A program made the translations under genes and the position numbers. A stretch of 64,000 bases of DNA from Bacteroidales bacterium. GTDB lineage: Bacteria > Bacteroidota > Bacteroidia > Bacteroidales > UBA932. The DNA lies in the NCBI GenBank assembly GCA_017461285.1, contig JAFTYS010000026.1:9771-73770 (forward strand), in the 5' to 3' direction. Of the stretch, positions 47,514 to 54,060 are shown one piece after another. Position 1 is the first letter of the stretch, and each line of letters starts with the position of its first letter. A model generated the notes under the pieces. That model searched no databases. It was not told the DNA's origin and worked only from the letters and a program-made list of their open reading frames with translations.

Positions 47514-47561
47514 CCGTAATTCTGTTTCAGAATAATAAAAAACGGAAAAAAGAATAAAAAA

Positions 47562-47612
47562 AAGAAAAATGTGACGAAAATCGGCAACGTTTTCCGTCAC
47601 ATTTTCCTTTTT
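47562..47612. terminator. Hairpin terminator after the DJ-1-like gene
   Basis: AAATGTGACG paired with CGTCACATTT, with A-rich sequence before and a T run after; the loop region holds AAAATCGGCAACGTTTTC, which can extend the stem. Confidence 0.7.
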
Positions 47613-47671
47613 TGACCTACCTTTATAAATGGATAGTGAAATGATTTTTAAACCCTTAAAATCATTTTGCT

Positions 47672-48457
47672 ATGAAACATTCAATCAGAATCAGCGACAT
47701 CAGCCAGTGGCTGCCCGCAATTGCGGAAATCATCACAGCAAATTTTTCTGCAAACGATGAAGTACAGATCGACTTCAAAGAGATTCCGTACGAACAGTTT
47801 ACCCCTATCCACATCTCATCAATCGCATGTGTGAAGTGCTTTCTGGAAAAGCGAGGGATCAAATGCAGTTGTCAGCATGTGCCTAGACCGACTTTGAGTA
47901 TTTCAAAAGGTTTTAACTTATGGCAACTGGACAAAGCATATCTGGAAACATATTCACACAACATATGTAGGATTCTTAAACAAAGTTTTTATCCGGATAA
48001 GGATCTCTCTGCGGTCAAAGGATGTCTTAATGAGGCTCTATACAATGTATTTGATCATGCAGAAGCAAAAGACATTGCATTCATATGTTTATCATTAGAT
48101 CCGATTACTGACAGGCTCTGTGTTGCAGTATGCGACCTTGGATTGGGCATAGCGAAGAAAATCAGAAGCCATTTCCCTGAAATACTGAACGACACAAAGG
48201 CTGTGGCCATGGCAGTAGAAAACAGTTTCACGACCAAATCAAGAAAGCATAACAGAGGATACGGTCTGGACAACATATTGTCATGCTGTAATGATGATGA
48301 TACGTTCAAAATAATTTCAAATGGAGCATCATATATTGCCGTAAACGATAAAATCAGTACTTTTGCACTTGACTACGAATTTCCGGGCACGCTTTTATAT
48401 TTTGAAATCTCAATATACATGCTACCGGAAGACGAAGACATATTTGAAGAAATATAG
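47672..48457 (+). CDS. HATPase-fold ATP-binding protein (anti-sigma/histidine-kinase-like)
   Basis: The 261-residue protein has a C-terminal GHKL-type ATP-binding domain: N box LNEALYNVFDHA (about residues 117-128), G1 box VCDLGLGI and G2 box RGYGLDNILSC. The N-terminal half (about 1-110) has no motif I know. No membrane segment or histidine phospho-acceptor domain is present, so it is not a normal sensor kinase. It is followed after 4 nt by a small STAS-like protein, which resembles the anti-sigma kinase and antagonist pairs of partner-switching systems. The base composition is more AT-rich than that of its neighbours. Confidence 0.75.
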   Translation: MKHSIRISDISQWLPAIAEIITANFSANDEVQIDFKEIPYEQFTPIHISSIACVKCFLEKRGIKCSCQHVPRPTLSISKGFNLWQLDKAYLETYSHNICRILKQSFYPDKDLSAVKGCLNEALYNVFDHAEAKDIAFICLSLDPITDRLCVAVCDLGLGIAKKIRSHFPEILNDTKAVAMAVENSFTTKSRKHNRGYGLDNILSCCNDDDTFKIISNGASYIAVNDKISTFALDYEFPGTLLYFEISIYMLPEDEDIFEEI

Positions 48458-48461
48458 TATT

Positions 48462-48752
48462 ATGTGCATTATCAGATTGGAAGATATAATGAAGCGGCAC
48501 CAGCACTATCCTGATGCCGGCACCGCATTATACGCTGAAATCGTCAGTAATCTTCAAGATGAACAGATTATCATTGATTCAGAGAACGTAAGAGGTATTC
48601 CCACACTTATGCTGAACACATCCATAGGAAGACTTATTGATGAGTTCGGCTACAGCAGGATAAAAGGCAGAATCTGTTTCAAGCATATGGGCAAGACAGA
48701 CGCAGAGACCCTGAGGAAATACATCAGTCATTATATATCTAAGACTGTCTGA
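48462..48752 (+). CDS. STAS-like (DUF4325-type) small protein
   Basis: A 96-residue protein that I start at MCIIRLEDIM, 4 nt after the ATPase gene; MKRHQHYP nine codons later is an alternative. It shows the pattern of STAS-like domains: a strand with EQIIIDSENVRGIPTLMLNTSIGRLID, then a FGYSRIKGRICFKHMG segment. The pairing with an ATP-binding protein is the main support for a partner-switching role. Its end overlaps the converging permease gene by 14 nt. Confidence 0.7.
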   Translation: MCIIRLEDIMKRHQHYPDAGTALYAEIVSNLQDEQIIIDSENVRGIPTLMLNTSIGRLIDEFGYSRIKGRICFKHMGKTDAETLRKYISHYISKTV

Positions 48753-49527
48753 TGAAGAGGATGGCCATCAGCGGAAGCGCTATGATGGCCATTGTTGCGC
48801 TTATAGGCAGGTAAATCCCGAAATTCACATGAGTCGCCACAAGATAGGTTATCAGCAGCAGGCCGACGCCCATGGCACTGGATATAAGATAATGCTTCCT
48901 GATATCGGTGCTCTTGCAGAGGATGCGGCTGAGATTCGGCACGCCGAGGGATATGAATCCTATCGGACCGCAGATCGATACTGAGCTGGTAACGAGGAAC
49001 ATGATGGCCAGCAGGAGAAGGGCCTTGCGCATGCGGTTGAGCTCGATTTCCCCCTTCATATGCCTGGTCAGTTCTCCGGCTGTCCAGAGGGCCGCCGCAA
49101 GGCCGGCGGCAAAGAGGACAAGCGAGAAGGCGATGTCTCCCGCTGTGACTCCTTCAAGATTGAAATTGGCTGCTCCCCACAGGTAATACTGCTTCAGGAG
49201 GTCTCCGTTCGGAGCATTGGTCACAACTATGGTTCCAAGGGAGCCTATGAAGGTTCCGAAGAGGATTCCGAATGTGATGAGGTTCTGGGTACTGACTTTA
49301 AGGGTCACGAAAAAGCAGACAGCCGTACAGATGAGGGTACATATGAAGCTGCCAACGGTAAGGGAGCACCAGCCTGACATCGTGGCAGCAGCCGCGCCAA
49401 GACAAGCGGCGCTGCCGAGACCCAGGCTGTAGACGTCTCCAAGCTGGTTTCTCCAGAGATACTGCATCTGTACCCCGCCTATCGGCAGGGCGATGCCGGA
49501 AATAAGTACATATAAAAGACTCAGCAT
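48739..49527 (-). CDS. FecCD/BtuC-like ABC transporter permease, N-terminally short
   Basis: The 262-residue membrane protein aligns with BtuC/FecC permeases from the second transmembrane helix onward: GIALPIGGVQMQYLWRNQLGDVYSLGL corresponds to the GAVMQ...NPL..P..LG region, and GPIGFISLGVPNLSRIL is the conserved cytoplasmic loop that contacts the ATPase. Normal members have about 330 residues, so the first helix is missing. It begins 3 nt after the receptor gene stop, with no room for a longer N-terminus. Being downstream of a cobalamin riboswitch it probably belongs to vitamin B12 uptake. No btuD or btuF is seen. Confidence 0.75.
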   Translation of the reverse strand: MLSLLYVLISGIALPIGGVQMQYLWRNQLGDVYSLGLGSAACLGAAAATMSGWCSLTVGSFICTLICTAVCFFVTLKVSTQNLITFGILFGTFIGSLGTIVVTNAPNGDLLKQYYLWGAANFNLEGVTAGDIAFSLVLFAAGLAAALWTAGELTRHMKGEIELNRMRKALLLLAIMFLVTSSVSICGPIGFISLGVPNLSRILCKSTDIRKHYLISSAMGVGLLLITYLVATHVNFGIYLPISATMAIIALPLMAILFIRQS

Positions 49528-49530
49528 GAT

Positions 49531-51342
49531 CTAGAATTTGAATTCGACACCTGCGATGAAATTTCTGCCCGGCATAGGATAGCCGCTGACTGTCTCATAC
49601 CTGCAGTCAAGCAGGTTGCGGGCCGAGGCCTTCAGCAGTACATTGCCATACTTCTTGAGAGGGAATGACCTGGCAAGAGTCAGGTCCAACGTGTTCCAGT
49701 CCGGAAGTTCCCCTGTCCCGTCGCTCCTACCTGCCCTCATCTGCCACACAGGATCAAGAATCCATCCCTTCCATGACACGTTGCCGCTCACCACAATGAC
49801 ATGACGGGCTATATATGGAATCTGCTGTCCGTATGTATCTGCATCAGGGGTCATGTCAAGAGCTGACTGGTAAGAATACTTCAGGTCTAGCGAATAGTCC
49901 CACTCCCCTTCATGGGCAAGGCCGGCGGCGGCATCCATGCCCGCCGAGCGCACCTTGCCGATATTGTATGGAGCCCATACTGCGGGATCTTCCGGAGTCG
50001 GTGCAGAGGTTATCTTGTCTGTCAGAAGATTCAGGAATCCGTCGAGCCTTGCCTTGACTGACCATGAATCCCCGAAAGTGCGGACATAGTCTACGGCAAC
50101 ATCGGTCAGCCATGCATCTTCAGGCCGGAGATCAGGATTTCCATACCCGGCATAATAAAGTTCGTTGAATGTCGGCACCCTGTAGGCCCGGCGTGCGAAC
50201 GCAACAATATCAAGCCCGTCAGACAGGTTCAGACGAAGATTAGCCGACGGAGAGAATGCCTGTCGTGAGCGGGCGCCGCGATCGAACGCTCCGTTATACT
50301 CCAATGCGACATCGGCAGAAAACGGACCTGTACGGAAAGAAGATGCCAGGGCCGAGAAAGCCGTAAGGCGCGAGGCCTCATAGCTTGTGGACTCAAGTCC
50401 GTCCCACTGGATGTCGGCTGCAAGGGAGAGCTTCCACCAGCGCCTGATCTGGAAGTCGTGTGCTGAGTTCAGCTGGAATTCGGTCTGGGCGTATCTGCTG
50501 TCTCCCCATGCGCTTGAATAGGAGATGTCGTCATACGATGCCTTACCGCTGATACGGAGGGTATAGAGATGAGTGAAATTCTTGCGCAGGCCCCCCTGGA
50601 CAAAGGCGTTGCGGTCGGCCTGGCGGTCTTCAGACGGCCAGGCGGTCGAGCCCGGCGTTCCGCGCTCGACCCCGTTGAAATATGCCTTGACATGGTAATC
50701 TCCGCCGGTGAGCGACCCGAAGAGGTCGAGGCCGGCACGTACCTGGCTCACGTCATTGTTCTGACGCACCAGACCTTCTCCATACCGGAAATCACCTTTG
50801 CTGAAGACTCCGGATGTGCTTGCTGAAAGAGAGATCCTGTCAGACAGACGGAAGTCCAGTCTTGCATATGGAAGCCATGTACCGAAAGAACCTCCCGACA
50901 GGCGGACATGGGATGCAACCGGTCCGTCCGCAAAGACCGGACGTGCTGTGTTGAAGGAAACACTGTTCTGGGCGTAGTCCACGACGACAGAACCAAGATT
51001 GTCAGACATGACCATTCCAAGGTCATTCTGTCCTGACTGGACATTGCCGACACGAAGTCCGTCTATATAGACGGCAGTGTGGGCGCTTCCGAGACCTCTG
51101 AGGCTCACGGTCTTAAGGCCGGCAGAGCCTCCGTTGTCACCGACATGAAAGCCGGAGCTCTTAAGCAGGATGTCTGATACTGAAAATGAATTGCCGACCT
51201 TGAGTGTATCTGTTCTCGATACAGTAAGACCTTTGTCGGCTGTGATCGTGACCGCATGAAGCGAGTCTAGAACCGGTTCTTCAAAACCGGAAGGCAGGTC
51301 TGAAATCAGCAGACCTGCGGAAAGCAGAATTGTTGTTAACAT
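49531..51342 (-). CDS. TonB-dependent receptor, BtuB-like (cobalamin uptake)
   Basis: An outer-membrane beta-barrel of about 603 residues with a plug domain (LKVGNSFSVSDILLKSSGFHVGDNGGSAGLKTVSLRGLGSAHTAV in pieces, VRVGN-type strand) and a C-terminus ending in the aromatic FKF typical of outer-membrane proteins. I start at the ATG at 51342 (MLTTILLSAGLL), which gives a good signal peptide; the frame also opens with GTG at 51381 inside the leader. The upstream cobalamin riboswitch gives strong support for vitamin B12 or another corrinoid as substrate. The downstream permease is in the same operon. Confidence 0.88.
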   Translation of the reverse strand: MLTTILLSAGLLISDLPSGFEEPVLDSLHAVTITADKGLTVSRTDTLKVGNSFSVSDILLKSSGFHVGDNGGSAGLKTVSLRGLGSAHTAVYIDGLRVGNVQSGQNDLGMVMSDNLGSVVVDYAQNSVSFNTARPVFADGPVASHVRLSGGSFGTWLPYARLDFRLSDRISLSASTSGVFSKGDFRYGEGLVRQNNDVSQVRAGLDLFGSLTGGDYHVKAYFNGVERGTPGSTAWPSEDRQADRNAFVQGGLRKNFTHLYTLRISGKASYDDISYSSAWGDSRYAQTEFQLNSAHDFQIRRWWKLSLAADIQWDGLESTSYEASRLTAFSALASSFRTGPFSADVALEYNGAFDRGARSRQAFSPSANLRLNLSDGLDIVAFARRAYRVPTFNELYYAGYGNPDLRPEDAWLTDVAVDYVRTFGDSWSVKARLDGFLNLLTDKITSAPTPEDPAVWAPYNIGKVRSAGMDAAAGLAHEGEWDYSLDLKYSYQSALDMTPDADTYGQQIPYIARHVIVVSGNVSWKGWILDPVWQMRAGRSDGTGELPDWNTLDLTLARSFPLKKYGNVLLKASARNLLDCRYETVSGYPMPGRNFIAGVEFKF

Positions 51343-51401
51343 TAAATGACGCCTTAACGGAAACCTGTCCCCGGGCTTCACCTGTTTGACTTATCCTGGC
51401 A

Positions 51402-51494
51402 GGTATTCGGACTCGTTTCCGCTTATCGCGTCGCAGAACTTACCGTTGCGGGCACAGCTCCGGGCTTTCACCGGATTCCCCTGTTCCAAGATCC
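51402..51494 (-). promoter_or_regulatory. Cobalamin riboswitch
   Basis: The minus strand carries the conserved core: GGGGAATCCGGTGAAAGCCC, then the GCCCGCAACGGTAAG segment and the 3' box GTCCGAATACCTGCC, with CTTGG and CCAGG closing the ends. It lies directly upstream of the BtuB-like receptor, which it should turn off when cobalamin is bound. TATCTTTG (51500-51507, minus strand) is a matching promoter. CCCGGG near the 5' end recurs close to the downstream GTG, which could be part of the switch. Its 5' half is inside the phosphatase reading frame. Confidence 0.9.
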
Positions 51495-51976
51495 CGGGAC
51501 AAAGATAGCAAAAGATTCTGACAAGCTTCCTCAAGCAGGTCCAGAACATGTGAAAAGCCTTCAGCACCCATATAATAAGGGTCCGGGATATATGAGATCT
51601 TATGAGTGGTAAGGTAGTCTGCCATCCTGCGGATCTTGCGCGAGTCTTCTACCGAAGGAGCCAGCTGCATCAGGTCTTCATAGTTCTGATCGTCCATGGC
51701 TATGACAAGATCAAAGTCAGGAAAGTCCATGGCGCGGACCTGACGGGCGATATGGGTCACCGCAAAGCCTCTGTAGAGGGCTGCGGTGCGCATGCGGCGG
51801 TCGGGCGGGTTACCCCTGTGCCCGCCGTAGATGCCGGCCGAGTCCGCCTGAATCCGGTCCTGCAGACCGGCTTCGCGGACATAATGTTCAAATACCGCCT
51901 GTGCCGCAGGAGACCTGCAGATATTGCCCAGGCACACGAAAAGTACTTTGTATTTATTGTTTACTTTTTCCATCAT
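51440..51976 (-). CDS. Low-molecular-weight protein-tyrosine phosphatase
   Basis: The 178-residue enzyme has the active-site loop FVCLGNICRS (Cys15-X5-Arg21) and the general-acid segment IPDPYY. Its ATG overlaps the alr stop by 4 nt, so it is the second gene of a minus-strand alr operon; the frame opens further upstream inside alr but only this start gives the family N-terminus. The last 18 residues (RDLGTGESGESPELCPQR) go beyond the family's usual end and are encoded by the cobalamin riboswitch core, whose conserved ACGGTAA provides the stop codon. Confidence 0.88.
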   Translation of the reverse strand: MMEKVNNKYKVLFVCLGNICRSPAAQAVFEHYVREAGLQDRIQADSAGIYGGHRGNPPDRRMRTAALYRGFAVTHIARQVRAMDFPDFDLVIAMDDQNYEDLMQLAPSVEDSRKIRRMADYLTTHKISYIPDPYYMGAEGFSHVLDLLEEACQNLLLSLSRDLGTGESGESPELCPQR

Positions 51977-53082
51977 TTTACGATTATGCGTTCGATACGG
52001 CGTGGGACTGAGGTAAGGATCTCGTATGGGATCGTGCCAAGGATGTCGGCAAGTTCGGTTATGGTCGGATCCTCGCCGAAGATCGTCACGGTGTCCCCTA
52101 CCTTTACATCGAGTCCCGTCACATCGAGCATAGACATGTCCATGCAGATGTTTCCGATGGTCGGAACGCGGTGGCCGTTTATCGAGAAGCATGCCTTGCC
52201 GCAGCTCAGATGCCGGTCCACTCCGTCAGCATAACCTACCGGTATCGTTGCTATTACCGTGCCTTCAGGAGCAATCTTTCCATGACGGCCGTAGCCGATG
52301 GTTCCGTCTCCGGGAGCGAGGTTCTTGACCTGAAGCACCTTGCACTTGAATGACGCGACCGGAGAGAGATGATTGCCAGGGATGGCGCTCACTCCGTAGA
52401 TGCCGATTCCCAGACGGACCATATCGAACTGATACTGCGGGAACCTCTCTATGCCGGCAGAATTGAGGATATGGTACATAGGCCTGTAGCCCACCGCCTC
52501 AGAAAGCGAATCCGCATTCTTCTTGAAAAGGTCTATCTGGCCAAGGGTGAAATCATCACATGAAGGGTCGTCTGCGGCCGCCAGATGCGAATAGATGGAC
52601 TTTACCTTGACATACCGGCAGTCCTTCAGGAAATCTTCCAGTTCCCGGAGCTCCTCAGTCACGAATCCGAGGCGGTGCATGCCCGAATCCAGCTTGATAT
52701 GCACAGGAAAATCACGCATACCCCTCTTTTCGAGCACGGAGCATAGCTCCTTGAGCGAGAAAAGGTTAGGGATGCCCGGTTCGAGTCCGTAATTCACTAT
52801 CTGCTCGAATGAATCCGTACCGGCGGTAAGTACTATGATAGGCGACTTTATGCCTGCCTGGCGCAGCTCTATGCCCTCTACGGGATAGGCGACCGCCAGA
52901 TAATCTGCACCCGCATCTTCCATGAGGGTGGCGAACTCGACGGCTCCATGGCCATAGGCGTTGGCCTTTACCAGGACAAGGAGCTTAGTCCTGTCCTCGA
53001 GCTTCGAGCGGAAGTATCTATAATTGTCAAGGCAGCCTTTGAGACTGATCTCAAGCCTTGAGAAGTCACTGTTGATATACAT
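51973..53082 (-). CDS. alr: Alanine racemase
   Basis: Alr makes D-alanine for peptidoglycan. The 369-residue protein has the pyridoxal-phosphate lysine in VLVKANAYGHGA (Lys39), the IGYGRHGK segment with the catalytic tyrosine region, PVGYADG and NICMDMSMLDVT. I start at MYINSDFSRLEI; the frame continues 15 codons upstream but through the promoter motif. TATATTTG (53087-53094, minus strand) ends only 4 nt before the start codon, so transcripts may be leaderless. The phosphatase gene overlaps its end. Confidence 0.93.
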   Translation of the reverse strand: MYINSDFSRLEISLKGCLDNYRYFRSKLEDRTKLLVLVKANAYGHGAVEFATLMEDAGADYLAVAYPVEGIELRQAGIKSPIIVLTAGTDSFEQIVNYGLEPGIPNLFSLKELCSVLEKRGMRDFPVHIKLDSGMHRLGFVTEELRELEDFLKDCRYVKVKSIYSHLAAADDPSCDDFTLGQIDLFKKNADSLSEAVGYRPMYHILNSAGIERFPQYQFDMVRLGIGIYGVSAIPGNHLSPVASFKCKVLQVKNLAPGDGTIGYGRHGKIAPEGTVIATIPVGYADGVDRHLSCGKACFSINGHRVPTIGNICMDMSMLDVTGLDVKVGDTVTIFGEDPTITELADILGTIPYEILTSVPRRIERIIVK

Positions 53083-53205
53083 GTCGCAAATATACGGAAT
53101 AAATTTTGCATATATATGCGCCGGCAAAATAATTACTGCTTTCGGACATTTTGTCAGTTATTAAGACTATATTTACAGATTATTAACAATAAAACCTTTT
53201 TAGAC

Positions 53206-53877
53206 ATGAACATCTGGTTTATATTGATAGCCATAACGGTGCTGAGCTTTATCGTGCAGCATATGCTCCAGAGCCGTTTCAGCAAGTATTCGAAGGTCGG
53301 GCTTCCTTCAGGAATGACAGGTGCACAAGTAGCTCAGAAGATGCTCCAGGACCATGGCATATATAATGTCAAGGTGGTTCCTACCCAAGGAATGCTTACA
53401 GACCATTTCAATCCTCAGACCATGACCATAGCTCTCAGCGAAGGCGTATACTCCAGCAGAAGCGTGGCGGCTGCAGCGGTTGCCGCACACGAGTGCGGCC
53501 ATGCCGTGCAGCATGCGATGGGATATGCCCCGTTGAGGATGCGTTCGGCGCTCGTGCCGGTGGTGAACTTCGCGTCGAACATCGTGCAGTGGGTTCTCCT
53601 TCTCGGTGTGATCCTCATGAACGTGTTCCCTGGCCTCCTTTGGTTCGGAATCATCCTGTTCGCCACCACTACCCTTTTCAGTTTCGTGACCCTTCCGGTC
53701 GAGATCAATGCCAGCAGCAGGGCCATCACATGGCTTTCGCAGACAGGAATCACCGACGGCCAGACACGTCCGATGGCGATCGACGCCCTGAAATGGGCCG
53801 CATATACATATGTGATCGCCGCCCTCGGATCTCTCGCTACCCTCCTGTACTACATCGGCCTCGCCCGCCGCGACTGA
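53206..53877 (+). CDS. Membrane zinc metallopeptidase, YugP family
   Basis: A 223-residue membrane protein with a hydrophobic N-terminus (about residues 2-18), the zinc motif HECGH at 95-99 within AAVAAHECGHAVQHAMGY, and three more hydrophobic segments. These features match the Zn-peptidase family of B. subtilis YugP. I start at MNIWFILI, because the upstream part of the frame is AT-rich and not conserved-looking. The substrate is unknown. It diverges from alr, which it does not overlap. Confidence 0.88.
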   Translation: MNIWFILIAITVLSFIVQHMLQSRFSKYSKVGLPSGMTGAQVAQKMLQDHGIYNVKVVPTQGMLTDHFNPQTMTIALSEGVYSSRSVAAAAVAAHECGHAVQHAMGYAPLRMRSALVPVVNFASNIVQWVLLLGVILMNVFPGLLWFGIILFATTTLFSFVTLPVEINASSRAITWLSQTGITDGQTRPMAIDALKWAAYTYVIAALGSLATLLYYIGLARRD

Positions 53878-53919
53878 TTCATGTCCTCGAACCATTTGAC
53901 AGTTATAATATCTTAATTT

Positions 53920-53975
53920 GAGCGAAGCAATAGCAAGTCCCCTCTCCGAGAGAGGGGATTTAGGGGAGAGGTAAC
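53920..53975. repeat. Dispersed palindromic repeat (GAGCGAAGCAATAGC / CCCCTCTC type)
   Basis: After GAGCGAAGCAATAGCAAG comes the hairpin CCCCTCTC-CGA-GAGAGGGG and then ATTTAGGGGAGAGG. This is a common sort of intergenic repeat in Bacteroidota. The left end resembles GAGCGACATTGG in the loop at 35335-35392. Confidence 0.55.
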
Positions 53976-54060
53976 GTAGACATATTTTCATATTTATGCA
54001 CGACCTCGAACCATGTGACATGTTGACTGAAAATATATTAACAACTAAATGTCAGAAAAT

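Noticed and set aside
51977..52192. N-terminal 72-codon extension of the phosphatase frame
   Set aside because: It lies wholly within alr in another frame and has no relation to phosphatases; the ATG overlapping the alr stop gives the family N-terminus.
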